Origin: Euryarchaeota archaeon UBA438
Lineage (GTDB): Archaea; Thermoplasmatota; Poseidoniia; Poseidoniales; Thalassarchaeaceae
NCBI GenBank assembly: GCA_002504435.1
Contig: DAQP01000031.1
Location: 785-34,494, forward strand
Length of the DNA: 33,710 bases
Reading direction: 5' to 3'
Shown here piece by piece: positions 1 through 8,958 of the stretch. Numbering within the stretch: the first letter of the stretch is position 1; the number at the start of each line of letters is the position of its first letter. The position numbers and the translations under genes are program-made. The notes beneath the pieces are model-generated. The model was not told where the DNA came from, searched no databases, and was given only the letters and a program-made list of their open reading frames with translations.

Positions 1-2
1 CG

Positions 3-3000
3 GGCTGCTCCCTATTGGCTGACTGCGACGGTGACGGCGACAACGACGACACCGACCAGTTCCCATTGAACTCGGCCGAGTGGGACGACTCTGACGGCGA
101 CGCGCCAGCAGGATCCGACGGAACCGGCTACGGTGACAACAGCGACGCATTCGTCAACGACGCCTGCGCGAACGTGGACACCGACGGCGACGGAATGCCT
201 GACACGATAGTCTCCGGCTGCACGACGACCCTCACAGAGGACACCGACGACGACGGCGACGGAGTTCTGGACGCGTACGACGACTTCCCGCTGGACGCCA
301 CCGAGACCACCGACACAGACAGTGACGGAATCGGAGACGTAGCGGACACAGACGACGACGGCGACGGATACTCGGACGCCAACGACTGGGCCCCACTGGA
401 CTCCACGGAGTGGTGGGACTCTGACGGCGACGGAATCGGCAACGCGGTCGACGCAGACGACGACAACGACGGAATCGAGGACGGTAGCGACACCTACCCG
501 ATAGACGGCGACAACGACGGATGGGACGACATCTACGAGGACGAGTGCGGTACCGACAAGGCCGACTCCAGCTCATACCCATCGGACAACGACGCTGACA
601 CGGTCAAGCTGACCTACCCAGGCACAGGAGGGCAGACGACTGCCACGAACCTGTGCAACGCGGTGGACACCGACGACGACAACGACGGATACCTGGACGT
701 TGACGACGCGTTCGACTTCGACTACGAGGTATGGGACGACTACGACGGCGACGGACTAGCCGACTACATCGACCCGAACTCCACGATAGTCGCCTACGCG
801 ACCGACCAGATGTGCACAGGATCGACATGGTACAGCACGTCATACACGACCTACCCAGACCAGCCAGTCGGCGGTTACATCGCTGTGCAGTCCTCGGACA
901 CAGACAGCGACGGCGACAATGAGGACGACACGGAGTGCTCGTTCACACTGACCGCTGGCCAGTCCTTCGTGGTGACACTGAACACCGGTAGCTACGGAAG
1001 CGAGGCGATCGTGAACATCGTGGACCCATCGGGAACCAGCACCGTCTACAACGGCTTCGCCAGCGGCGGTACATACACGGTCGCGACCCTGACAACCGCA
1101 GGAAGCTACACGCTCTACTACGGCGACTCCTGGGGCGACGGATGCAACCCATCCTCGTACTACGGCGTCTGCTGGGTGCAGGTGAGCTACACCTACGTGT
1201 CCGGAACAACCGTGCCGACCACTACCACCTACGGTACCTCGGTCGACTACGACGACGACAACGACGGATACAGCGACCTTGACGAGACGACCAACTGTGA
1301 CGACGGCGGCGCATACGCGTCCACGAGCCTGCCTCTGGACGAGACCAGCACGCCTGCAGACATGGACGGCGATCTGACCTGCGACGCACTAGACACCGAT
1401 CGTGACGGCGACGGCTACTCCAACACAGCCGACGTCTTCCCGGACGACGTCAACGAGTGGGTCGACACCGACGTAGACGGAATAGGCAACAACGCCGACA
1501 CCGACGACGACGCTGACGGAGTTCTGGACGTTGACGACGACTTCTCGCTGGACGTGTGCGCGGACACCGACACAGACGGTGACGGAATGCCAGACACGAT
1601 GTCACAGGGATGCACGAGCACCCTGACGCTCGACATGGACGACGACGCTGACGGAACATGGGACGTGGTAGACGCGTTCCCACTGGACTCAGCCGAGGAC
1701 ACGGACACCGACGGCGACGGAATAGGCAACAACGCCGACACCGACGACGACGGCGACGGAACCTCCGACGGATCGGACGTGTGGCCACTCAACGCGTGTG
1801 CTAGCGACGACTTCGACGGCGACGGAATGCCTGACAGCATAGTCGCCGGATGCACGTCCGTTGTCGGCACTGTCTCGTTCGAGCACGCATCGACCTCGAG
1901 CAGCTACTACACGGACACCGGCAACTCCTCGCTCAACCACACGTTGGCGAACAACGCCGGCGAGCCAAGCGTGGCATACACGCCATCCTCCACCGTGTGC
2001 GACACGGGCGGACTGATCGCCGTGGCATACACATGCAGCTTCACCCTCCTGGAGGGCGAGACCGCCTACGCGTACCCAATCACAGGATACACAAGCGCGT
2101 ACTTCGACATGAGCCTAGTCGGCCCATCCGGACACACGCTGATGTCCGCGGGCCCGTACGACTCGTACACCACATGGGCAACCAACGGCGGAGTCACATG
2201 GGGCCCGTACACTGAGGCTGGAACGTACACATGGTCGCAGGCCTACTACACGTTCGGAACCTACTACATGGCAGGATTCTCCGCTACGGTGACCGGCTCT
2301 GACCTATCGTACGGTGCTGAGTACATCAGCAACGGCGGGTCGGGTATGACTGACGGCGACTACTTCGGCGTGTCCGACTACACAGGAACAGTCGGCTCGT
2401 ACACCGATGGATCGCAGGGATACCAGATGTCAGACACCGACGGAATCGCGCAGCTGATCACTGGAAGCGTCTCGGACGCTGACAGCGTGTCTGTCGACCT
2501 CTACGTCCAGAGCACAGGATGGGAGTCCACCGACTACATCACAATCAGCTTCGTCGGAACAAGCGCCACCACGGTACTGTTCGACACCAACGGATACGAC
2601 ATCGACACCGACTTCCCTTCATACGAGGGAGTCTGGACGACTGTATCCGGCGACGTCTCAGGCGCAGGATACCTGATGGTCGAGTTCTCATCGAACTCCG
2701 GCTCAGAGGCGATCTACCTGGATAACATCGTGTTCACATCCGACGGACTTGACCTCGATATGGACGACGACAACGACGGCTACAACGACACCATCGACGA
2801 CTGCCCGCTGGACGCGAACGAGAACACCGACACCGACGGCGACGGCTACTGCGACGTGCAGGACACCGACGACGACAACGACGGTACGTACGACTGGAAC
2901 GACCAGTTCCCATACGATCCGACCGAGCAGTACGACGACGACGGCGACGGAATAGGCGACAACGCCGACACCGACGACGACAACGACAACGTCACTGACA

Positions 3001-5006
3001 GCCAGGACGCGTTCCCCAACGACCCAACAGAGTGGTCCGACTACGACGGCGACGGCGTGGGCGACAACGCTGACATGGACGATGACGGCGACGGAGTCAA
3101 CGACGACGTCGATCCGTTCCCACTGGACGGCAGCGCATGGCTCGACACGGATGGCGACGGCATACCCGACTACAACGGGCCACCACCGTTCTCGGGAGAC
3201 TTCGAGTCCGGTTCGCTTGGCGGCGGATGGACCACGAGCGGTAACGCACTGTGGTTCGTCCAGAGCAACACCGTGATCAGCGGCGGATACTCCGTGCAGT
3301 CAGGTGACATTGGCAACAGCCAGTCCACCGTTCTGGAGATCAGCGTCAACGCCACTGCCGGACAGGCATCGTTCGACTACTCGGTCTCGACCGAGAGCGG
3401 ATGGGACTACCTGGTGTTCTGCATAGACAACTCGGCTAACTGCCTGAGGACATCCGGATACACCATGCGCTGGTCGGGCACCACTGCAGGAACCTACCAG
3501 TGGACAACCACCGGCGGATGGCACACCTACACATGGGTGTACTGGAAGGACAGCTCGGTAGATGGCGGACTGGACACAGTCTGGATCGACGACGTCGACA
3601 TCCCAGTTCCAACCGGAATCACACAGAACGACCTCGACGACGACAACGACGGTACGCCTGACGACCTAGACATGGACCCACTAGACCCATGCGTAGGCCT
3701 CGACTCCGACAGCGACGGCATGGCCGACTCACTTGGAGCATCGATGCTCAACGGCAGCGCTTGTGACGCATCCGCGTACACGATCGACGACGATGACGAC
3801 AACGATGGCTGGACAGACGTCGAAGAGGCGGACTGCGGTTCAGACCCACTGAACGCGACCTCGATGCCTGACGACTTCGAGGGCGATCACGTGTGCGACG
3901 TAGTCGACGAGGACGATGACAACGACGGAACATTGGACGTCGATGACGCGTTCCCATACGACCCGAGCGAGTTCACTGACTACGACGGCGACGGAATAGG
4001 CAACAACGCCGACACCGACGACGACAACGACAACGTCACGGACGGACTGGACGCGTTCCCACTGGATGCCAGCGAGACCTCCGACTTCGACGGCGACGGA
4101 ATAGGCGACAACGCCGACACCGACGATGACGATGACGGCTGCTTGGACGTTGACGACGCCTTCCCGTACCATGCGGGAGAGTGCGTCGACTCCGACGGCG
4201 ACGGCCTGGGTGACAACGCTGACCCAGACGACGATGGAGACAACGTCGCTGACGTCGCAGATCCGTTCCCCAACGACCCAACAGAGTGGGCTGACGACGA
4301 CGGCGACGGAATAGGCAACAACGCCGACACCGACGACGACGGCGACGGAGTGGACGATGTCGACGACGCGTTCCCAGAGGACCCATCGGAGTCAGTAGAC
4401 TCGGACGGAGACGGACAGGGTGACAACTCTGACGCTGACGACGACGGCGACGGAGTCAACGACGGTATCGACGTCTTCCCGAACGACCCAAGCGAGTTCG
4501 CTGACCTCGACGGCGACGGAATAGGCAACAACGCCGACACCGACGACGACGGCGACGGAACGCCTGACGAGGACGACGCCTTCCCCAACAACCCAAGCGA
4601 GACAGCAGATCTCGACGGCGACGGCCTAGGCGACAACGCTGACCAGGACGACGACGGAGACGGCGACGCTGATGTCGATGACCAGTTCCCAACCGACCCA
4701 TCGGAGTGGGATGACACCGACGGCGACGGAATAGGCAACAACGCTGACGACGACGACGACGGCGACGGAGTCATCGACGCAACAGAGATTGACTGTGGTA
4801 CAGACACTCTGGATGCCGACGCAGTACCATCCGACTTCGACAATGACGGTCTATGTGACGCACTTGACAACACGGACGACAGCGCTGGCGAGGGAGACTC
4901 CGAGACCGAGCTTGGCTGGACCAACGCGGTACCAGGATTCCCATCGCTCTTCGCAGCTATCGCCCTAATCGGTGCAGCATTCGCCGGTCGCAGGAAGCAG
5001 GACTGA
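3..5006 (+). CDS. Giant secreted Asp-rich TSP3-repeat surface protein with PGF-type sorting signal (5' partial)
   Basis: The reading frame is open from the window edge, so the start lies upstream; the in-frame TTG at 15 is probably internal. Numbering residues from that codon, most of the 1663 residues are tandem repeats of the form DxDGDGxxDxxDxFPxDPxE, matching thrombospondin type 3 calcium-binding repeats. Three beta-rich segments without this pattern interrupt them: about 255-410 (like a bacterial pre-peptidase C-terminal domain), 613-910, and 1053-1200 (jelly-roll or MAM-like, starting FESGSLGGGW). The C-terminus is tripartite: PGF at 1640-1642, a hydrophobic stretch, then RRK at 1659-1661, as in archaeosortase substrates. 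It is inferred to be an exported, calcium-stiffened, lipid-anchored surface protein, perhaps an adhesin or sheath component. Asp is encoded almost always by GAC, unlike the mixed GAC/GAT of neighbouring genes. The ligand is unknown. Confidence 0.88.
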   Translation, partial: GCSLLADCDGDGDNDDTDQFPLNSAEWDDSDGDAPAGSDGTGYGDNSDAFVNDACANVDTDGDGMPDTIVSGCTTTLTEDTDDDGDGVLDAYDDFPLDATETTDTDSDGIGDVADTDDDGDGYSDANDWAPLDSTEWWDSDGDGIGNAVDADDDNDGIEDGSDTYPIDGDNDGWDDIYEDECGTDKADSSSYPSDNDADTVKLTYPGTGGQTTATNLCNAVDTDDDNDGYLDVDDAFDFDYEVWDDYDGDGLADYIDPNSTIVAYATDQMCTGSTWYSTSYTTYPDQPVGGYIAVQSSDTDSDGDNEDDTECSFTLTAGQSFVVTLNTGSYGSEAIVNIVDPSGTSTVYNGFASGGTYTVATLTTAGSYTLYYGDSWGDGCNPSSYYGVCWVQVSYTYVSGTTVPTTTTYGTSVDYDDDNDGYSDLDETTNCDDGGAYASTSLPLDETSTPADMDGDLTCDALDTDRDGDGYSNTADVFPDDVNEWVDTDVDGIGNNADTDDDADGVLDVDDDFSLDVCADTDTDGDGMPDTMSQGCTSTLTLDMDDDADGTWDVVDAFPLDSAEDTDTDGDGIGNNADTDDDGDGTSDGSDVWPLNACASDDFDGDGMPDSIVAGCTSVVGTVSFEHASTSSSYYTDTGNSSLNHTLANNAGEPSVAYTPSSTVCDTGGLIAVAYTCSFTLLEGETAYAYPITGYTSAYFDMSLVGPSGHTLMSAGPYDSYTTWATNGGVTWGPYTEAGTYTWSQAYYTFGTYYMAGFSATVTGSDLSYGAEYISNGGSGMTDGDYFGVSDYTGTVGSYTDGSQGYQMSDTDGIAQLITGSVSDADSVSVDLYVQSTGWESTDYITISFVGTSATTVLFDTNGYDIDTDFPSYEGVWTTVSGDVSGAGYLMVEFSSNSGSEAIYLDNIVFTSDGLDLDMDDDNDGYNDTIDDCPLDANENTDTDGDGYCDVQDTDDDNDGTYDWNDQFPYDPTEQYDDDGDGIGDNADTDDDNDNVTDSQDAFPNDPTEWSDYDGDGVGDNADMDDDGDGVNDDVDPFPLDGSAWLDTDGDGIPDYNGPPPFSGDFESGSLGGGWTTSGNALWFVQSNTVISGGYSVQSGDIGNSQSTVLEISVNATAGQASFDYSVSTESGWDYLVFCIDNSANCLRTSGYTMRWSGTTAGTYQWTTTGGWHTYTWVYWKDSSVDGGLDTVWIDDVDIPVPTGITQNDLDDDNDGTPDDLDMDPLDPCVGLDSDSDGMADSLGASMLNGSACDASAYTIDDDDDNDGWTDVEEADCGSDPLNATSMPDDFEGDHVCDVVDEDDDNDGTLDVDDAFPYDPSEFTDYDGDGIGNNADTDDDNDNVTDGLDAFPLDASETSDFDGDGIGDNADTDDDDDGCLDVDDAFPYHAGECVDSDGDGLGDNADPDDDGDNVADVADPFPNDPTEWADDDGDGIGNNADTDDDGDGVDDVDDAFPEDPSESVDSDGDGQGDNSDADDDGDGVNDGIDVFPNDPSEFADLDGDGIGNNADTDDDGDGTPDEDDAFPNNPSETADLDGDGLGDNADQDDDGDGDADVDDQFPTDPSEWDDTDGDGIGNNADDDDDGDGVIDATEIDCGTDTLDADAVPSDFDNDGLCDALDNTDDSAGEGDSETELGWTNAVPGFPSLFAAIALIGAAFAGRRKQD
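15..4860 (+). repeat. Tandem coding repeats (about 26 codons per unit) with exact 51-bp copies
   Basis: The DNA under the TSP3-like protein is a degenerate coding minisatellite with units of roughly 75-80 bp, interrupted by the three inserted domains. A 51-bp string beginning gacggcgacggaataggc occurs identically at 1710-1760, 4299-4349 and 4509-4559. The first 42 bp recur at 3984-4025, and shorter matches occur near 2939, 4089 and 4719. Exact identity over 2.8 kb, including third codon positions, suggests gene conversion or recent duplication. Confidence 0.85.
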
Positions 5007-5029
5007 GCAATTAGCCAGTTTACGAAAAT

Positions 5030-5061
5030 CCCGGTCCGGGGGCAGCAGCCCTCGGATCGGG
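5030..5061 (+). terminator. Strong 14-bp hairpin after the surface-protein gene
   Basis: Bases 5030-5043 pair with 5048-5061 over 14 consecutive positions (two are G-T wobbles) around the four-base loop AGCA, starting 24 bases after the stop codon. The stem is very GC-rich. No T-tract follows, so it is not a standard intrinsic terminator. It could stabilise the 3' end of the long upstream mRNA, act as an RNA-processing site, or belong to a small RNA in this 150-bp gap. Confidence 0.55.
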
Positions 5062-5123
5062 CCACTGCCGTGCTATGCGAGTAGCGTTGCACTGCTCATC
5101 CTGCCACTTTCACCGGCAATGCT

Positions 5124-5130
5124 GATAAGT
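5124..5130 (+). promoter_or_regulatory. Candidate TATA-like box for aIF5A
   Basis: The A/T-rich string gataagt lies about 27-33 bases upstream of the ATG at 5157. That spacing fits an archaeal promoter with a very short or absent leader. Similar boxes precede the OPT transporter and proteasome alpha genes. The match is weak by itself. Confidence 0.3.
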
Positions 5131-5156
5131 CGGCTAGATAGCCATCGTTCGATAGC

Positions 5157-5543
5157 ATGCCCGGCACGACACGAGTTGAGATTAGGACCTTGAAAGTAGG
5201 AAGGTACGTCGCCATTGAAGAGAACGCGTACAAGATACTGGGAATGAGCAAGTCCAAGCCCGGAAAACACGGCTCAGCAAAGGCCAGGATTGAGCTAGAA
5301 GACATCTTCACGGGCCAGAAGAGGAGTCACGTCGGTACTGTTACTGACACCATTAATGTGCCAATGATAGAGAAGGGATCAGCTATTGTCACCCACATCC
5401 AAGGGAACGAGGTACATGCAATGGACAACAAGACCTACGAGACACTGATCCTCCCGACCGATCCAGAACTAAACCTAGAGCCCGGCGGGGAGATCCAGTG
5501 GATGGAAGCAATGGGAAGGTACAAGGTCACTCGTGACCACTGA
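5157..5543 (+). CDS. eif5a: Translation factor aIF5A (hypusine-containing)
   Basis: This 128-residue protein matches archaeal aIF5A in length and along its whole sequence. The KOW/SH3-like N-terminal domain carries the exposed loop SKPGKHGSAK, in which Lys37 (between Gly and His) is the residue modified to deoxyhypusine or hypusine. The C-terminal half (about 70-128) is the OB-fold domain. The factor binds the ribosomal E site and relieves stalling, for example at polyproline, and assists termination. It is preceded by 150 bp with a hairpin and a weak TATA-like box, so it probably has its own promoter. The ATG start gives the normal family N-terminus. The modifying enzyme (deoxyhypusine synthase) is not in this window. 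Confidence 0.96.
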   Translation: MPGTTRVEIRTLKVGRYVAIEENAYKILGMSKSKPGKHGSAKARIELEDIFTGQKRSHVGTVTDTINVPMIEKGSAIVTHIQGNEVHAMDNKTYETLILPTDPELNLEPGGEIQWMEAMGRYKVTRDH

Positions 5544-5580
5544 TTGGGAAACCGAACTCCCCACCAATTATCGCGAGTGA

Positions 5581-5589
5581 AGTATAAGC
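5581..5589 (+). promoter_or_regulatory. Candidate TATA box for the OPT transporter gene
   Basis: The string agtataagc lies 34-42 bases upstream of the ATG at 5623, in the 79-bp gap after aIF5A. A purine-rich GAGGGG at 5612-5617 could serve as a ribosome-binding site close to that start. The arrangement implies separate transcription of the transporter genes from aIF5A. Confidence 0.45.
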
Positions 5590-5622
5590 GATTAGGCCCA
5601 GCCTTTCGTACGAGGGGATGCC

Positions 5623-7980
5623 ATGTCTGACGTCAAGCGTTCGGCCTACAGGCAGCCTGTGACGCCATCAGGCCTAGAGGCCATAGAGAAGGGCACGCTA
5701 ACATGGCTAGATGAGGACATGTACAACAACCTCAACACCGGGGTTCTCGAGCAATACCTAGAGGAGAAGAACCTCAAAGAGTCATTCGAAGTCAGCCACT
5801 GGGATACTAGGAAGGTTCTGATAGGGGTCCTAATCGGCGCCTTGTTCAGCGGAGTGACTGCCTACATCGGGCTAAAGATAGGGTTGGCTGTATCTGCTGC
5901 ATGGTATGTCGCCTACTTGCTTGGCATGGCCCTGAAGTGGTCCCCTTCCGAGGTGAACATCGCCACAAGTGCGACCACGGGGGCAACACACGCCTCAACT
6001 GGATTCATATTCACGTTCCCCGCAATCTTCCTGCTCGCCTACTCGGATGCCTACAGGGTTGGAGACGGATTCTTGGTTAGTTCCGTGGACACTCTGCAAC
6101 TGGCATTCATTGGAATAATCGCATCCATGTTTGCAGGATTCCTGGGCGTGATGTATTTCATCATATTCAGGAGGGTCTGGCTTGTCGAGGATCCCCTTCC
6201 AATGCCTGGGTTCGAGGCTACACTGAAGATGCTGGACATAGCATCTGACGTGAGCACCGGAGCTGCAGACACAGCAAGGGAGTCCCTCAAAACAGTCGGC
6301 ATATGGACCGTCTTCACAATGGGCTTCATGTTTGTAATCGACTACCCTGTTAGGTGGGGGAAGAAGCTGGCTGGTGTCCCCAGCAGCATCGCAGACTGGG
6401 TTTCAATGACGCTATCTGGCGGGGACTGGGGTCTGGCATCAGTGTACACGGAGAGGTGGATACACCAGCCAAGTAAGCTCGAGGGCGGGCATGCGCCATA
6501 TGGTGGAATCACTCCCTACGAGTCCGGAAACCCATTCTCGTACACGTTCCTCGGAATCGAGCTCAGCCCTACCCTTTTGGCCATTGGCTGGTTCATGAAA
6601 TTCAGAGTCGCCTTCCTAGTTAATCTAGGGTCCCTGGTCGCCTGGTTCTTCCTTGTCCCCCTGGTGGTCATACAGGATGTACCAGTATACGACCCAGCGC
6701 TCGGATCATACGTCAACATCACCGAGTACGGGGACATGTCATCCGCACCGTACTACCCGATCGTCCAGTGGAAGGCGTTCTCTTCGGTAGTAAGGACGAT
6801 TGCCATTGGTGCGATACTGGGAGGGGGGATGTTCGGACTGATCAAGATGGCACCTACTTTCGTGTCAATTTTCGGGGACATCTCTTCGGCTTTCACCGGG
6901 GACAGGGGCGAGGAATTTATCGAGAACAGGGGCTGGTACGAATGGCCACTCACGCACATTCCGGTCTTCATGGGAATCTCGTTCTTCGCAATGATTCTCA
7001 CCTTCCTGATTGGTGGATTCCCAGCCCTGCCATCGGCGATATTCGCGATAGTATTGATCCTCACAACCTTCCTTCTGGGTGCCATAGCTGTCAGGGTGAT
7101 GGGGGAGACGGGCATAGAGCCCGTATCCGGAACGTCGTTCATCGTCCTGCTGATGCTCCTTCTCGTCTTCCTGAACGTCGACGTCGGCCTCAACAAGGAG
7201 GAATCGGTCCTTATCGCCCTTGTAGGGACCACTGTTTTCGGTTCCGCCATAAGCATGAGCGGAACAGTGGTCGGGGATTACAAGAACAGCTTGTACATAG
7301 GAAACAGGCCTTATCACATCTCAAAGGGCAACATCATGGGTGTCGTCCCAGGGGCTATTCTCGGTGCAGCGGTCGCCATTTTCCTGTCAAAGCTCCTAGC
7401 AGACGGTACAATCGACCTACTGGCCCCACAAGCCAACGCATTCGCCTACTTCACGACAATCCTAGCAGAGGGCCAGGGGGACTGGGGCGCATTAGCACTT
7501 GGCTTCGCTCTAGGCGCCTTTGTAGAGTGGGCAACCGGGATGGGGACCTCATTCGGCCTCGGGATGTACCTCCCTACGCCAGCAACATTCCCGATGCTTA
7601 TCGGAGGGGCAGCTAGGGACTGGTGGGAGAAGAGGAGGCTGCAGCCAAAGGTCGACTCGATAAGGGCGGAAGAGGGCTCCCAAGCAGCCGAGAGAAGCAG
7701 GGCCCTACTGCTTCTCGGAACGTTCATGATAGCAGCAGGGGCCTTCACCGGAGAGGCGTTTTATGGCGTAGAGGCCGCTATTCTTGCCGTATTGGACGAA
7801 CAGATCGGGGATATTGACAACTGGCCATTGATCAGGTTCTCCGGGTTCGTCATACTCAATGCAATACTAGGGGCCGTCATTTACGTCCTGTTCAGGAAGG
7901 CAGGAATCCTAGGCCAAGGCGGCTCACAGGGAGGCGATAGCAGCCAAGGTGATGTGATGGATGCAGAGTTGGCGGCCTGA
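5623..7980 (+). CDS. OPT-family oligopeptide transporter
   Basis: This 785-residue polytopic membrane protein belongs to the oligopeptide transporter (OPT) superfamily, which carries out cation-coupled uptake of small peptides or metal chelates. A hydrophilic N-terminus of about 65 residues precedes the first membrane helix (around RKVLIGVLIGALFSGVTAYI). The next segment, with SATTGATHASTG near residue 125, is typical of archaeal and bacterial OPT proteins. More than a dozen hydrophobic segments follow, and the hydrophilic tail is rich in Gly, Gln and Ser. The EamA transporter starts two bases after the stop, so the two are almost certainly co-transcribed. Peptide uptake fits a heterotrophic, protein-degrading lifestyle. 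The substrate cannot be read from sequence; siderophore or metal-chelate transport is the alternative. Confidence 0.92.
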   Translation: MSDVKRSAYRQPVTPSGLEAIEKGTLTWLDEDMYNNLNTGVLEQYLEEKNLKESFEVSHWDTRKVLIGVLIGALFSGVTAYIGLKIGLAVSAAWYVAYLLGMALKWSPSEVNIATSATTGATHASTGFIFTFPAIFLLAYSDAYRVGDGFLVSSVDTLQLAFIGIIASMFAGFLGVMYFIIFRRVWLVEDPLPMPGFEATLKMLDIASDVSTGAADTARESLKTVGIWTVFTMGFMFVIDYPVRWGKKLAGVPSSIADWVSMTLSGGDWGLASVYTERWIHQPSKLEGGHAPYGGITPYESGNPFSYTFLGIELSPTLLAIGWFMKFRVAFLVNLGSLVAWFFLVPLVVIQDVPVYDPALGSYVNITEYGDMSSAPYYPIVQWKAFSSVVRTIAIGAILGGGMFGLIKMAPTFVSIFGDISSAFTGDRGEEFIENRGWYEWPLTHIPVFMGISFFAMILTFLIGGFPALPSAIFAIVLILTTFLLGAIAVRVMGETGIEPVSGTSFIVLLMLLLVFLNVDVGLNKEESVLIALVGTTVFGSAISMSGTVVGDYKNSLYIGNRPYHISKGNIMGVVPGAILGAAVAIFLSKLLADGTIDLLAPQANAFAYFTTILAEGQGDWGALALGFALGAFVEWATGMGTSFGLGMYLPTPATFPMLIGGAARDWWEKRRLQPKVDSIRAEEGSQAAERSRALLLLGTFMIAAGAFTGEAFYGVEAAILAVLDEQIGDIDNWPLIRFSGFVILNAILGAVIYVLFRKAGILGQGGSQGGDSSQGDVMDAELAA

Positions 7981-7982
7981 GT

Positions 7983-8936
7983 ATGGTCTCGAATGAATCT
8001 ACACCCCTCTACGCGTATGCACTACTCGGGATAGCGCTGCTCGCTGTTTCTAGCGCGGGTGCAGTACTCCAGCAGATGGGCGAAGTCCCCCCTCTCCTCA
8101 GGGCCTCATGGAGGATGCAGGGCACATCTCTGGTACTCCTTCCGGGATTCGCCTACCAGTGGTTGAAGATGGATAGGTCGTCAATATCGAGGAACGACTG
8201 GCTCCTCATGCTCGCTTCCAGCGTATTTCTCGCTCTCCATTTCGGAAGTTGGATCTGGTCACTCGACAACACTAGCCTAGTCCACAGCCTCCTTTTCGTA
8301 ACTAGCCACCCCCTTGTCGTGGTCGCACTAATGCCAGTTCTCGGCACTGCAGTCAGGAGGGGGCACATCACAGGCGCACTAGTCGGCTTTGCGGGCGCCG
8401 CAATCACATTGGGGGACATCAGCGGAGGGGACGGGGTTACCCTAATGGGAGACCTGGCCGCATTCTTCGGAGCAGTTACCGTAGTTGGGTACCTGTTCGT
8501 CGGAAGGCACCTCCGCTCCAAGAGGAGCATTCCTGTTTTCGTATACGCGTTTCCCGTGACATTACTAGCAGGCTTCTTCCTAGCGGCCTCTTCAATAGGG
8601 ATTGAAGGAACCTCATTCTCAGGTGCGCTTCCCGATCAATCAGTAATTGGGTGGGGTGAAATGGCCTGGATTCCATGGGTAGCGTATCTCTCTCTGGGTC
8701 CAGGCCTCTGTGGCCATACCGTCATTAACACCGTCCTCAAGTGGATTTCCCCAATCATTGTCTCAATCACACTGCTTTTCGAACCTGTAATAGGCGGACT
8801 AATCGGATGGCTTTGGACAGGAGAAATCACCCTTGGCATGTGGACCCTAGTTGGTGGCCCAATGATGCTTTGCGGGGCGATAATGGTGACACTGGAGGAA
8901 GGCAGGGAAGAGGGCAACGAAGAAGTGCATTCATGA
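7983..8936 (+). CDS. EamA/DMT-superfamily transporter
   Basis: This 317-residue protein has about ten hydrophobic segments arranged as two EamA-like halves, the usual drug/metabolite transporter (DMT) layout. The first half includes LHFGSWIWSLDNTSLVHSLL, a typical EamA helix 3-4 region; the second half ends with the paired Gly-rich helices PVIGGLIGWLWTGEITLGMW. The start is an ATG two bases after the OPT stop, and the tail is charged (EEGREEGNEE). Family members export or import amino acids, nucleosides or other metabolites. The linkage to a peptide importer allows a role in exporting excess amino acids, but this is inference and the substrate is unknown. Confidence 0.88.
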   Translation: MVSNESTPLYAYALLGIALLAVSSAGAVLQQMGEVPPLLRASWRMQGTSLVLLPGFAYQWLKMDRSSISRNDWLLMLASSVFLALHFGSWIWSLDNTSLVHSLLFVTSHPLVVVALMPVLGTAVRRGHITGALVGFAGAAITLGDISGGDGVTLMGDLAAFFGAVTVVGYLFVGRHLRSKRSIPVFVYAFPVTLLAGFFLAASSIGIEGTSFSGALPDQSVIGWGEMAWIPWVAYLSLGPGLCGHTVINTVLKWISPIIVSITLLFEPVIGGLIGWLWTGEITLGMWTLVGGPMMLCGAIMVTLEEGREEGNEEVHS

Positions 8937-8958
8937 ACCAAGCTCCAGTCCCCAAACC

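Noticed and set aside
3980..5092. Long Ser/Pro-rich open frame on the minus strand opposite the giant gene
   Set aside because: The plus-strand repeats rich in GAC and GGC lack reverse-strand stops, so antisense frames stay open by composition. The minus-strand protein is low-complexity Ser/Pro and matches no family.
5007..5156. Possible tRNA gene in the gap after the giant gene
   Set aside because: The region folds as one long hairpin but has no T-loop GGTTCRA sequence or cloverleaf arms.
5525..5538. Palindrome GGTCAC-TC-GTGACC at the end of aIF5A
   Set aside because: It lies within the last codons of aIF5A, is short, and no T-tract follows; chance from the codons is a sufficient explanation.
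6768..7616. 282-residue plus-strand frame inside the OPT transporter gene
   Set aside because: It is a shifted frame of a gene with clear membrane-protein coding sequence; its own translation has no recognisable domain.
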